The position numbers and the translations under genes are program-made. 64,000 nt of DNA from assembly GCF_946222605.1 (NCBI RefSeq), contig NZ_CAMIIE010000013.1, positions 1-64,000 of the forward strand, in the 5' to 3' direction. Position 1 is the first letter of the stretch. Each line of letters begins with the position of its first letter. Source of the stretch: an uncultured Acidocella sp. (GTDB taxonomy: Bacteria > Pseudomonadota > Alphaproteobacteria > Acetobacterales > Acetobacteraceae). Below the pieces are notes generated by a model. It was not told where the DNA came from. It searched no databases and was given only the letters and a program-made list of their open reading frames with translations. This document shows, piece after piece, positions 39,918-48,338 of this stretch.

Positions 39918-40763
39918 TCACCCCCCCACCGTCTTCGAGCGCTGCTCACCCAGCCCTTCCACGCCCAGCCGCAGGCTCTGGCCCGGCCGCAGGAAGATCG
40001 GGTTGGGTTTCTGGCCCATCCCCACGCCCGCCGGGGTGCCGGTGGCGATGATGTCGCCCGGATACAGCGTGATGAACTGCGAGACGTAAGACACCAGCGT
40101 CTTCACCCCGAAGATCATGTTCGCGGTGGTGCCGTCCTGCATCATCCGCCCATCCACCTCGCAGAACAGCTTCAGCATCTGCGGGTCCGCGACCTCATCC
40201 TTGGTCACCATCCACGGGCCGACCGGGCCGAAATGATCCGCCCCCTTGCCCTTGTCCCAGCTGCCGCCGCGCTCGACCTGCCAATGCCGCTCGCTGACAT
40301 CATTCACCACCGCATAGCCGGCGACATAATCCAGCGCCGCATCCTCGGAAACGCGCGACGCCTTGGCGCCGATCACCACCCCCAGCTCCACCTCCCAATC
40401 GGTCTTCTCGGAGCCGGGCGGGATGATCACATCATCATACGGCCCGCAAAAAGCGGAGAGGGATTTCAGGAACACGATCGGCTCCTTCGGCGCCTTGGCG
40501 CCGGTCTCGGCGGCATGATCGGCATAATTCAGCCCGATACAGACAAAATTCCGCGGCCGCGGAATACAGGCGCCGATGCGGTGCTCCGCCTTCAGAATCG
40601 GCAGCGTTTCCGGCTCCAATTTCTGCAATTGCGCCAGCCAGTCCAGCGTCATCTCCTCGCCGGTGACATGGATCAGCGCGTCCTCCAACGTGCGGATCTG
40701 CCCCTGCCCGTCGAGAATGCCCCATTTCTCCTGGCCTTCATCCCCATAGCGCAGCAATTTCAT
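39918..40763 (-). CDS. Fumarylacetoacetate hydrolase (FAH) family protein
   Basis: 281 residues. The N-terminal regulatory domain starts MKLLRYGDEGQEKWGILDG. The FAH core shows FVCIGLNYADHAAETG, the metal ligands in DWEVELGVVIG, a Lys/Gly-rich middle and GDIIATGTPAGVGMGQKP. Members split or decarboxylate carbon-carbon bonds of 2,4-dioxo acids with Mg2+. The sequence fits the ureidoglycolate lyase/2-hydroxyhepta-diene-dioate branch as annotated in many genomes; the real substrate is unknown. Confidence 0.9.
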   Translation of the reverse strand: MKLLRYGDEGQEKWGILDGQGQIRTLEDALIHVTGEEMTLDWLAQLQKLEPETLPILKAEHRIGACIPRPRNFVCIGLNYADHAAETGAKAPKEPIVFLKSLSAFCGPYDDVIIPPGSEKTDWEVELGVVIGAKASRVSEDAALDYVAGYAVVNDVSERHWQVERGGSWDKGKGADHFGPVGPWMVTKDEVADPQMLKLFCEVDGRMMQDGTTANMIFGVKTLVSYVSQFITLYPGDIIATGTPAGVGMGQKPNPIFLRPGQSLRLGVEGLGEQRSKTVGG

Positions 40764-40886
40764 GCGTTCATCCTTTCTTTCAGCCGTCGGCGTTCAACAC
40801 AAAGCTGGGTGGCGAACATGCGGCGTGTCAAGCCAGCTGTTTCATACTACCGATGCGTGAGCAAATTTGGAGGGATCGACAAAACC

Positions 40887-41204
40887 ATGCCGATGTTCAT
40901 TCTTCACGCCAAGGACCGCCCGGATGCCCTAGAGCTCCGGCTGGAGCATTACGCCGCCCACCGGGCTTTCCTGGAGGAGCAGGACGAAATCGGCAAGGTC
41001 AGCGTCATCATGTCCGGCCCGCTGCAGACCGACGATGGCGAGCAGATGATCGGCTCGCTGCTGCTGCTGGAGGCGGAGAACCGCGAGGCGATCGACAAAT
41101 TCGTGCAGGATGATCCGTTCACCCGCGAAAATGTGTGGGGCGAGGTGAGCGTGACCCGCTTTTATCGCCGCCGCTCCCCGGGCCGGGACCTGCCAATGCC
41201 CTGA
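40887..41204 (+). CDS. YciI-like protein
   Basis: 105 residues from ATG 40887, with GGAGGG upstream. The MPMFILHAKDRPDALELRLEHYAAHRAFLE start, the central SGPLQTDDGEQMIGSLLLLEA and the DDPFTRENVWGEVSVTRF end are the YciI ferredoxin-like fold with its conserved His/Asp pair. The cellular role of most YciI proteins is unknown. It stands alone, closed by a strong terminator. Confidence 0.88.
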   Translation: MPMFILHAKDRPDALELRLEHYAAHRAFLEEQDEIGKVSVIMSGPLQTDDGEQMIGSLLLLEAENREAIDKFVQDDPFTRENVWGEVSVTRFYRRRSPGRDLPMP

Positions 41205-41231
41205 GGTAGGCCTGCATTATAGTTCATTAAA

Positions 41232-41262
41232 AAAGGCCGGTCTCTTTAAGAGACCGGCCTTT
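41232..41262. terminator. Strong bidirectional intrinsic terminator after the yciI-like gene
   Basis: AAAGGCCGGTCTCTT (41232-41246) is mirrored perfectly at 41248-41262 around a single T, preceded by an A run and ending in TTT, 27 nt after the stop. A stem this GC-rich with A and T ends works on both strands. Confidence 0.85.
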
Positions 41263-41487
41263 AGCATCTGATTCGATGCCTACGTTTCTTGGCTCCCTAA
41301 ACTTGGCGGCTGGCATTGACTGCCCCGTTCGACAACCTGCTCCATTTCGGAACATTTTGATGACGGTTATGTGCCACGGCGGCTTTCATGGCGGAAAAAA
41401 GGCAGGCTGACAACCCCTGAGATGCTGTTTTTTGCAGGATAACAGCGTTAATAAGAATTTTCTTTCATGCCGCCTTCCGGTTGCAAA
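41263..41487. other. Intergenic stretch without a supported gene
   Basis: 225 bp between the terminator and the 3' end of the parA-like gene. I find no ORF with family-like features. It contains TGAGATGCTGTTTTTTGCAGGATAA-like A/T-rich sequence at about 41415-41450 but no clear hairpin. A small RNA cannot be excluded. Confidence 0.4.
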
Positions 41488-42117
41488 TCAGCCCAACAAT
41501 GCGCGCAAAGCCTGCACCGCCGCGCGCACCTCCTCGGCCGCCTGGGTGGTGGCGCCGGCCTCGGTCACACCCAGCCCGTCGGCAAACGCATTGGCGTAGC
41601 CGGCGCGGTTGGCCAGCGCCACCGGCAACAAGGTCAGCCGCCGCGCCGCGATCTCCGCTTCCAGCCGCTTGCGCAGTTTCGAGGCGGCGGGGGCGCGGTT
41701 GAACAAAAGTGCAGCCGGGCGCCGCTCCTCGGCCGCCAGCTTCAGCGTCCCCTCCGCCGCCCAGAGATCGGGCGGGGCCGGGTTCATCGGCACCAGCACC
41801 AGATCCGCGCCGCGAATCGCCCGCCTGGCATCGCTGTCGATCACCGGCGGGGTATCCACCAGCACGTAATCATGGGTGGATTTCAGCTTTTCCAGCTCAT
41901 TCGCCAGCCGCCAGCCGGAGACCGCGATCACCTCCAGCGCCGGGTTCGCCTTCGCCGCGCCCTCGCGCAGCCGGCCCCAGGCGGTCAGGCTGCCTTGCGG
42001 GTCGATATCCAGCAGCGCCACCCGCCCCTGCTCGGCCAGGGCGGCGCCGAACTGCGCCGCGATCATGGTCTTGCCCGCACCGCCTTTTTGCTGTGCAACC
42101 GCGATAATCTGTCCCAT
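41488..42117 (-). CDS. ParA/MinD family ATPase (orphan)
   Basis: 209 residues. The deviant Walker A KGGAGKT (residues 11-17), the Walker A' LLDIDPQGSLTAWGRL and the Walker B YVLVDTPP are all present. The small size and absence of an N-terminal HTH fit type Ib-like chromosomal ParA proteins that position cargo or inhibit partners. No parB or other partner gene is adjacent; nnr diverges from it 28 bp away. The cargo is unknown. Confidence 0.88.
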   Translation of the reverse strand: MGQIIAVAQQKGGAGKTMIAAQFGAALAEQGRVALLDIDPQGSLTAWGRLREGAAKANPALEVIAVSGWRLANELEKLKSTHDYVLVDTPPVIDSDARRAIRGADLVLVPMNPAPPDLWAAEGTLKLAAEERRPAALLFNRAPAASKLRKRLEAEIAARRLTLLPVALANRAGYANAFADGLGVTEAGATTQAAEEVRAAVQALRALLG

Positions 42118-42145
42118 CTAAAGCCTCCTGCCTCAGGTGGAGTAA

Positions 42146-43492
42146 ATGGCATATTCGTTTGAACGGCCAGAGAATTTTGCGGGTGCGTTGCTGACCCCGG
42201 CGGAGATGGGCGCGGCCGACGCCCGGGCTGGAAACGGCGCGGCGCTGATGCAGGCGGCCGGACGGGCGGTGGCGCGCGCCATTTTGCAGCGCATCCGCCC
42301 CACCCGCACGCTGGTACTGGCCGGGCCGGGCAAGAATGGCGGCGATGGCCATGTCGCCGCCGCCTATCTGGCGCGGGCCGGCTGGCATGTGCGCGTCAAA
42401 TCTCCCGGCGCGGCGACGCTGGACGATGTCGCCCGCGCCGGGCTGGTCATCGATGCCTTGTTCGGCGCCGGGCTGTCGCGCGATCTTGATGGGCACTGCG
42501 CCGCCCTGCTGCGCGCCGCGAAGCGGCTGGTCGCCATCGACGTGCCCTCCGGGCTGGACGGCGCCACCGGCCAGATTCGCGGCTTCGCCCCGCGGGCCGA
42601 ATTCACCGTCACCTTCGTGCGCAAGAAGCCCGGCCATCTGCTCTATCCGGGGCGCGGCCTGTGCGGGGAGGTGCTGCTGCGCGATATCGGCATGCCCGAC
42701 TCCATCATCGCTGCCCTCGCGCCGCGCTGCTGGGAAAACAGCCCGGCCCTGTTCACCCTGCCGCCGCGCGCGCCCACCGGCCATAAATATGGCAGCGGCG
42801 ATGTCACCATCCTCTCCGGCAGCCTGCCGGGCGCGGCGCGGCTGGCGGCGATGGCAGCGCGCCGGGCCGGGGCCGGCATGGTCAGCATCGCAGCGCCCGA
42901 TGCCGCCGCCCTGCCCGAAGCCGGCATCATGCTGCGGCGCGAGCCTTTGGCAGAGCTGTTACAGGATCAGCGCCGGCAAAACTGGGTGGTCGGGCCGGGG
43001 CTTGGCATCGATGCCGCCGGCCCGGCCCTGGCAGAGCTGCTGGCGGCGGGGGGCAGGCGCATCGTCGCGGATGCGGATGCCCTCACCGCCTGCGCCAGGG
43101 CGCCGGAACGGCTGCGCGGTGTTACCGTCATCACCCCGCATGAGGGCGAGTTCACCCGCCTGTTCGGCCCCATCGGCCCCGACAGGCTGAGCGCCGCCCG
43201 CGCCGCCGCCGCGCGCATCGGCGCGGTCGTGGTGCTGAAAGGGCCGGATACGATCATCGCCGCCCCGGAGGGCGAGGCCGTCATCAACGCCAACGCCCCG
43301 CCTTGGCTCGCCACCGGCGGCACCGGCGACGTGCTGGCCGGGCTGATCGCCGCCCTGCTGGCGCGCGGCATGGCCCCCTTCGCCGCCGCCTGCGCCGGGG
43401 TCTGGCTGCATGGCGCGGCCGCCACCAAAATCGGGCCGGGCCTGCTGGCGGAGGATCTGCCAGACCAGCTAGGCCCGCTGGCACAAAGATGA
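42146..43492 (+). CDS. nnr: Bifunctional NAD(P)H-hydrate epimerase / ADP-dependent NAD(P)H-hydrate dehydratase
   Basis: 448 residues with two domains. The N-terminal YjeF epimerase domain has LVLAGPGKNGGDGHVAAAY and IDVPSGLDGATG. The C-terminal kinase-like dehydratase domain, from about residue 215, has VTPHEGEF-like ITPHEGEFTRLFG and the NAPPWLATGGTGDVLAGLIA signature. It repairs hydrated NADH and NADPH. It stands alone with its own start region, divergent from the parA-like gene. Confidence 0.93.
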   Translation: MAYSFERPENFAGALLTPAEMGAADARAGNGAALMQAAGRAVARAILQRIRPTRTLVLAGPGKNGGDGHVAAAYLARAGWHVRVKSPGAATLDDVARAGLVIDALFGAGLSRDLDGHCAALLRAAKRLVAIDVPSGLDGATGQIRGFAPRAEFTVTFVRKKPGHLLYPGRGLCGEVLLRDIGMPDSIIAALAPRCWENSPALFTLPPRAPTGHKYGSGDVTILSGSLPGAARLAAMAARRAGAGMVSIAAPDAAALPEAGIMLRREPLAELLQDQRRQNWVVGPGLGIDAAGPALAELLAAGGRRIVADADALTACARAPERLRGVTVITPHEGEFTRLFGPIGPDRLSAARAAAARIGAVVVLKGPDTIIAAPEGEAVINANAPPWLATGGTGDVLAGLIAALLARGMAPFAAACAGVWLHGAAATKIGPGLLAEDLPDQLGPLAQR

Positions 43493-43678
43493 TTTCTCAC
43501 TCGGCGCCGCGCCCATTGGCAAAGGCTGAGCCAGCAAGCCGCGAGACCCAAAACAGGTCAGCGCCCACGACATAATCTCGCCGCAATGGAGAAAAATTTT
43601 ATCACAAAACCCATATTTCCTGGCCTGGAATTGCCCTTTTCCACCCCAATAATCCTTTCATCGAAAGGAGACGCAGTC

Positions 43679-44194
43679 ATGCGCTTTAGCAAAACTCTCA
43701 TTTCCGGCGTCGCCGCGCTGGCTCTGCTGGCGGCCCCGGCTTTGGCCCAGCCCGACCATGGCGGCCCCGATGGCGGCCAGCCGCATGGCGCCCCGCAAAG
43801 CGACAATCACGGCGGTCCGCAAGGTGGCAATCACGGCGGTCCGCAGGGTGGCGACCATGGCGGACCGCAGGGCGGCCAGCATAACGGGTCCAGCTTCTTC
43901 GGCCTGCAGGGCCAGACTCATGGCGCCCCGCAAGGCGACGATCACCGCCCGCCAGGCGCCGAGTCCCATGGCGGCCCGCAATACCGCCACGGCCCCAGCG
44001 GCCCGGACGGTCACTGGGCGCGGGGCGACCATTTCAACGGCTCGCGCCGGGTGGTCCCGCATGAGGAATGGGACCGCTACCATCTGCACCGCCCGCCGCC
44101 GGGCTATGAGTGGGTGAATTATAACGGCCAGTTCCTGATGATCGCGATCAGCAGCGGCATCATCGCCAGCATCATCGCCGGCTCAGCCTACTAG
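43679..44194 (+). CDS. RcnB-like exported protein with His/Gly/Pro/Gln repeats
   Basis: 171 residues from ATG 43679 (AAAGGAGA upstream). The signal peptide ends ALLAAPALA. Residues 25-105 are low-complexity with repeated HGGPQGG(N/D) units rich in His, Gly, Pro, Gln and Asp. The C-terminal 60 residues (WARGDHFNGS, EEWDRYHLHRPPPGYEWVNY, then a hydrophobic end) match the RcnB family of periplasmic proteins tied to nickel/cobalt homeostasis in enterics. The His-rich repeats could bind metal. The stop TAG begins repeat R3. Confidence 0.82.
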   Translation: MRFSKTLISGVAALALLAAPALAQPDHGGPDGGQPHGAPQSDNHGGPQGGNHGGPQGGDHGGPQGGQHNGSSFFGLQGQTHGAPQGDDHRPPGAESHGGPQYRHGPSGPDGHWARGDHFNGSRRVVPHEEWDRYHLHRPPPGYEWVNYNGQFLMIAISSGIIASIIAGSAY

Positions 44195-44296
44195 AGCCTT
44201 CAGCTTTTAGCTGAATGCTCTAGCTTTCGTTTTGGCGAGCAATTTCATGTGTTTAAGTTGCCGCTGCCGCGTCAACCTAAACACATATTGCTCTAG
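44191..44296. repeat. TAGAGC mosaic repeat R3, after the rcnB-like gene
   Basis: Same layout as R2: a hairpin of module A type, then module B (GAGCAATTTCATGTGTTTA ... TAAACACATATTGCTCTA). The outer CTAGAGC/GCTCTAG arms are conserved, while the inner arms read TTCAGC/GCTGAA here against TCAAGC/GCTTGA in R2, so pairing is kept by changes on both sides. The gene's stop TAG is 44192-44194. Confidence 0.85.
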
Positions 44297-44312
44297 TCGT
44301 AGATACTGCCAT

Positions 44313-44336
44313 AACCCCGCCCGCAAGGGCGGGGTT
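44313..44336. terminator. GC-rich hairpin upstream of the AceE-like gene
   Basis: AACCCCGCCC and GGGCGGGGTT pair perfectly around a GCAA tetraloop. A and T bases flank it but there is no long T run, so it may stop read-through from the rcnB-like gene or act as an RNA structure in a 5' region. Confidence 0.5.
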
Positions 44337-44364
44337 GTGCATTCCCTGTTGACGCAAAAGGCAT

Positions 44365-44377
44365 TATAGTGCCGGTA
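44365..44377 (+). promoter_or_regulatory. Candidate -10 box for a leaderless AceE-like mRNA
   Basis: TATAGT (44365-44370) is followed by 6 nt and the ATG at 44377, with no Shine-Dalgarno sequence between. A TTGACG lies at 44349-44354, but its 10-bp spacer is too short for sigma-70, so any -35 element must be elsewhere (44342-44347, TTCCCT, is weak). Confidence 0.35.
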
Positions 44378-46734
44378 TGAATGAGATGCGGCCGCTCGGG
44401 CACAGCACGGGGACCTTGGAAACATTGGCGGCCATCGAGCGCAAACTGCTCTGGCTGTCCTCCTGGATCATCCATAACGCCAACCATATCCGCCCCAACC
44501 TCACCGCCGAGAAGGTCGGCGGGCATCAGGCCAGCTGCGCCTCCGTCACCTCGATCATGACGGCTTTGTATTTCGACGCGCTGCGCCCGCAGGACCGTGT
44601 GGCGGTCAAACCCCACGCCTCGCCGGTGCTGCATGCGGTGAATTACCTGCTCGGCCGGCAAAGCCGGGAGAAGCTGGAGCTGTTCCGCCAGTTCGGCGGC
44701 GCCCAGGCCTACCCCTCGCGGGCGATGGACGGGGCGGAGATCGATTTCTCCACCGGCTCGGTCGGGCTCGGCGTCGCCATCACCAGCTTCTCGGCTTTGA
44801 TCCAGGATTACGTGCAGGCGCATGAGATGCTCCCGCCCGGCGCCAAACGCGCCCGCAATGTCGCCGTCGCCGGCGATGCGGAGCTCGATGAGGGCAATAT
44901 CTACGAAGCCCTGCTGGAGGGCTGGAAGCACGATGTCCGCGATGTCTGGTGGGTGGTGGATTGCAACCGCCAGAGCCTGGATTCGGTGATGCCCGACCGG
45001 CTCTTCGGCCGCTTCGAAGGGCTGTTCCGCGACATGGGCTGGCGCGTGGTGACATTGCGTTATGGCCGCGCCTTGCAGGACGCCTTCTCCCGCCCCGGCG
45101 GCAGCGCCCTGCGCGCCTGGCTGGATGACTGCCCCAACTCCGTCTATTCGGCGCTGACCTTCCAGGGCGGCCCGGCCTGGCGCGAGGCGCTGCTGCGCGA
45201 TATCGGCCGCAGCCGCCCCCTGCGCGCGCTGATCGACCCGCTGGACGATGCCGCGCTGGCGGGCCTGATGACCAATCTCGCCGGGCATGATCTCGGTACC
45301 CTCACCGGCGCCTTCTCCCAGGCCGCCAGTTCCGACCAGCCGACCCTCTTCCTCGCCCACACCATCAAGGGCAACGGCCTGCCTTTGGCCGGGCATAAGG
45401 ACAATCATGCCGGGCTGATGACGCCCGAGCAGATGGACGAGTTCCGCGCCGCCATGAAGATCCGCCCGGGCCATGAATGGGACCGGCTGGAAGGGCTGGA
45501 AGACCCGCACCGGATCGAGCGCTTCATCAACGAAGCCCCTTACGCGCAGCCGCTCTCCCCGGCCGGGCGCCGGCTCACCGCCCCCGCCGTGCCGGTGCCC
45601 GCTGGCCTGCCCGGCCCGCGCACCGCCGGGCGCAAAATGAGCACCCAGGCCGGCTTCGGCGAAATCCTCTCCGAAATCGGCCGCGCCCAGGGCGAGAGCA
45701 AGGCGCTCTCCCAGGCCATCGTCACCTCCAGCCCGGATGTCGCCACCTCCACCAACCTCACCTCCTGGATCAATCGCCGCTCGATGTTCGCCCGCAAGGC
45801 GCAGGAGGATGTGTTCCGCAAGAGCAAAGTCGCCTCGATGGTCCGCAAGGACATGCATCCCGGCGGCCAGCATATCGAGCTGGGCATCGCCGAGCAGAGC
45901 CTGTTCCTGCTGCTGGGTGCCGCCGGTCTGGCGCAGGATCTCTACGGCGCCCGGCTGCTGCCGGTGGGCACGGTGTACGACCCCTTCGTCAATCGCGGCC
46001 ATGATGCGCTCTATTATGCCTGTTACCAGGATGCGCGCTTCCTGCTGGTCTCCACCCCTTCCGGCATCACGCTGGCGGCGGAAGGCGGGCAGCACCAGGC
46101 CACCAACACCCCGCTTTTGGGCATCGTGCAGGACAAGCTCGCCACCTTCGAGCCGGCCTATTGCGACGAGCTGCGCATCCTGATGCGCCATGCCTTTGAG
46201 TATATGCAGAAGCCGGACGGCTCGGCGGTCTGGCTGCGCCTCTCCAATTTCGCCCTGCCACAGCCCACGCGCACGCTCAACGAGGCGCATGTCATCGCCG
46301 GCGCGCATTGGATCACCCCGCCCGCCCCGGGTGCGGCCATCGCCATCGCCTATCAGGGGCCGATGGCCGCCGAGGCGGAAAAAGCCTTCGCCCTGCTGCG
46401 GGAGGATGTGCCCGAGGCCGGGCTGCTCGCCATCACCAGCCCGAACCGGCTCTATGCCGGCTGGCGCGCCGCCCAGCGCCAGCGCCGCGAAGGGGTGAAG
46501 GCCAGCGCGCATATCGAGGACATCCTCGCCCCTCTGGCCCCCGGCTCGGCGCTGGTGACGGTGCTGGACGGCCACCCGGCGGCGCATAGCTGGCTGGGCG
46601 CGGTGCGCGGCCAGCGCGTGATGGCGCTGGGGCCGGACCATTTCGGCCAGTCCGGCACGGTGGCGGAGCTGTACCGGGAATATGAGATGGACGCGGACGC
46701 GATTCTGGATGCCTGCGCGGAAGCGCTGAGCTAA
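44377..46734 (+). CDS. Thiamine-diphosphate enzyme, homodimeric E1 (AceE-like) / transketolase superfamily
   Basis: 785 residues. The N-terminal TPP domain has VGGHQASCASVTSIMTALYF and the TPP/Mg motif GDAELDEGN...VDCNRQSLD (about residues 168-205), which is closer to AceE (INCNLQRLD-like) than to transketolase. The middle pyrimidine domain has HIELGIAEQSLFL with the catalytic Glu, and a transketolase C-terminal domain follows. AceE is usually near 890 residues. No E2 or lipoyl protein gene is nearby, so the 2-oxo acid substrate and partner are unknown. Confidence 0.8.
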   Translation: MNEMRPLGHSTGTLETLAAIERKLLWLSSWIIHNANHIRPNLTAEKVGGHQASCASVTSIMTALYFDALRPQDRVAVKPHASPVLHAVNYLLGRQSREKLELFRQFGGAQAYPSRAMDGAEIDFSTGSVGLGVAITSFSALIQDYVQAHEMLPPGAKRARNVAVAGDAELDEGNIYEALLEGWKHDVRDVWWVVDCNRQSLDSVMPDRLFGRFEGLFRDMGWRVVTLRYGRALQDAFSRPGGSALRAWLDDCPNSVYSALTFQGGPAWREALLRDIGRSRPLRALIDPLDDAALAGLMTNLAGHDLGTLTGAFSQAASSDQPTLFLAHTIKGNGLPLAGHKDNHAGLMTPEQMDEFRAAMKIRPGHEWDRLEGLEDPHRIERFINEAPYAQPLSPAGRRLTAPAVPVPAGLPGPRTAGRKMSTQAGFGEILSEIGRAQGESKALSQAIVTSSPDVATSTNLTSWINRRSMFARKAQEDVFRKSKVASMVRKDMHPGGQHIELGIAEQSLFLLLGAAGLAQDLYGARLLPVGTVYDPFVNRGHDALYYACYQDARFLLVSTPSGITLAAEGGQHQATNTPLLGIVQDKLATFEPAYCDELRILMRHAFEYMQKPDGSAVWLRLSNFALPQPTRTLNEAHVIAGAHWITPPAPGAAIAIAYQGPMAAEAEKAFALLREDVPEAGLLAITSPNRLYAGWRAAQRQRREGVKASAHIEDILAPLAPGSALVTVLDGHPAAHSWLGAVRGQRVMALGPDHFGQSGTVAELYREYEMDADAILDACAEALS

Positions 46735-46753
46735 GTTCAAAAAGTTTTTTGGT

Positions 46754-46777
46754 GCCGCTTTTTTACAAAAAAGCGGC
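46754..46777 (+). terminator. Recurrent 3'-end hairpin, copy 5 (after the AceE-like gene)
   Basis: AAAAAGTTTTTTGGT precedes an 11-bp stem with arms GCCGCTTTTTT and AAAAAAGCGGC (AC centre), 17 nt after the stop. Its right flank GAACGTTCGGGGTGGTGACG recurs at copy 7. It forms a back-to-back pair with copy 6. Confidence 0.62.
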
Positions 46778-46827
46778 GAAGAACGTTCGGGGTGGTGACG
46801 ACGCCGGTGCATCCGCCCGAAGGTTTC

Positions 46828-46853
46828 GTGGCCCTTTTTGAAAAAAGGGCCAC
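46828..46853 (-). terminator. Recurrent 3'-end hairpin, copy 6 (after the MFS gene)
   Basis: A 12-bp stem, GTGGCCCTTTTT and AAAAAGGGCCAC, read on the minus strand after AAAGTTTTTGGGGT, 17 nt beyond the MFS stop. Its outer stem GTGGCCC is unique among copies but pairs perfectly. Confidence 0.62.
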
Positions 46854-46869
46854 ACCCCAAAAACTTTCG

Positions 46870-48258
46870 CTAATTTTCCTGCTTCGCCAACACCCGCGAC
46901 AGGCTGCACCCCGCCGCCACATAGGCCACAAACGCCGCCAGCGCCAGGCAAGTCTGCGTCGGCATCGGATGCGCCAGGCCCAAAGTCAGCGCCACCAGCA
47001 TGCCGCCGATCGTCTGCCCGAACAGCCGCGCCACCGAGATCATCCCCGACGCCCCGCTGATCCGCTGCTTCGGTGCGGTCATCAGCATCGCCTTGTTGTT
47101 CGGCGGCTGCAGCATCGAGAACCCGGTGCCGGCCAGATAAATCCGCCACATGATGTTGAGGTCGCTCGGGTCATGCGGCAGCAGCCGCAGCAGCAGAAAC
47201 CCGGTGCCGCAGATCACCATCCCCAGCGTCGAGAGCATCGCGGCCGGATAGCGATCCGTCAGCCGCCCGATGATCGGCGCCGAGAGCACAATCGCCACCG
47301 GCCAGGAGGTGATCACCAGCCCCGTCTCCGCCGGGCCGCGATGCAGCACATCGGTCAGGTTGAAGGGCATCGAGATCATGAAGAAATTCGAGGCCACGAA
47401 CGAGAGAAACCCGGTGACGAAGGCAATCGAAAAACCGCTGCGCGCCAGCAGATCCACCGGCAGCAGCGGGTTGGCGCGGGTCAGCTGCAGCCGCACCAGC
47501 AGCGCCATCGCCACCGCCCCGACCAGGATCAGCCCCAGCCCCTGCGCCATGCCCCCGCCCTGGGCGAAATTATCCCCGCCCATGACGATGCCCGAAAGCC
47601 CGAGCGCCAGCAGCATCACGCTCAGCAAATCCAGCCGCACCGGGCTTTGCGGGGTGCGCGGCAGCGAGGTGACGGCGAAATAGAACGCCACCGCCCCCAG
47701 CGGCAGATTGATCAGGAACAGCCATTTCCAGCTCGCGAAGGACAGCACGAGGGCGGCCAGAGACGGCCCCAGCGCCACCCCGAGCGCGATGGTCAGGCCA
47801 TTCAAGGCAATGCCCCGCCCGAGCAGATTGGCGGGGTAAATATAGCGGATCAATGCGGCGTTCACGCCAAGAATGCAGGCCGCCCCCACGCCCTGCACGG
47901 CGCGCGCCAGCGCCAACTCCGGCAGGGTCTGCGACATCGCGCATAACAATGAAGCGGCCGAAAACACCAACAGGCCGAGCACGCACATGCGCGCATGGCC
48001 AAAGCGCTCCCCCAGCGTCGCCACCGGCAGCAGCGCGATCAAATTCGCCAGCTGGTAGGCATTCACAATCCAGATCGCCGCGGAGTTGCTGGTGTGCACG
48101 TCATGCGCGATGGAGGGCATGGCGATATTCACCACCGTATAATCCACCGCGGAGAGCAAAACCGCCATGGCAACGGCGATCATCGCCCGCACCCGCGCCG
48201 GCTTGGGAAGGCCCTCGGACAAGGACGGCGTGGCAGGCTGAGCCAGTGTTGCGGACAT
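46870..48258 (-). CDS. MFS transporter, DHA2 (14-TM) drug exporter type
   Basis: 462 residues and about 14 hydrophobic segments. Motif A reads TLGERFGHARM (after TM2), motif B/C regions include LARAVQGVGAACILGVNAALI and NGLTIALGVALGPSLAALV, where the GP of motif C marks proton antiporters. DHA2 members (SmvA, QacA-like) export cationic dyes, disinfectants or drugs; the substrate is unknown. It converges with the AceE-like gene, separated by the paired hairpins. Confidence 0.9.
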   Translation of the reverse strand: MSATLAQPATPSLSEGLPKPARVRAMIAVAMAVLLSAVDYTVVNIAMPSIAHDVHTSNSAAIWIVNAYQLANLIALLPVATLGERFGHARMCVLGLLVFSAASLLCAMSQTLPELALARAVQGVGAACILGVNAALIRYIYPANLLGRGIALNGLTIALGVALGPSLAALVLSFASWKWLFLINLPLGAVAFYFAVTSLPRTPQSPVRLDLLSVMLLALGLSGIVMGGDNFAQGGGMAQGLGLILVGAVAMALLVRLQLTRANPLLPVDLLARSGFSIAFVTGFLSFVASNFFMISMPFNLTDVLHRGPAETGLVITSWPVAIVLSAPIIGRLTDRYPAAMLSTLGMVICGTGFLLLRLLPHDPSDLNIMWRIYLAGTGFSMLQPPNNKAMLMTAPKQRISGASGMISVARLFGQTIGGMLVALTLGLAHPMPTQTCLALAAFVAYVAAGCSLSRVLAKQEN

Positions 48259-48338
48259 ATTTCCCGCTTACTGGTCAAACCGCCGGAAAAACAGGGTTTT
48301 TCTTTGGGAGGCTGCCATGCGGGCGCTCGCCCCAGCGC

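Noticed and set aside
41488..42117. ParA as evidence of a plasmid or prophage segment
   Set aside because: No parB, parS-like repeats, replication or phage genes nearby; surrounded by housekeeping genes, so treated as a chromosomal orphan.
43770..43990. CRISPR-like short tandem repeats
   Set aside because: The repeats are in-frame codons for HGGPQGG units of a secreted protein, with no spacers and no cas genes.
44237..44376. Metal or cofactor riboswitch before the AceE-like gene (for example TPP)
   Set aside because: The conserved TPP-riboswitch motifs are not present; only a simple GC hairpin and repeat R3 are seen.
44293..46860. 855-codon minus-strand open frame opposite the AceE-like gene
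   Set aside because: Shadow of a recognisable enzyme; low-complexity composition and no motif.
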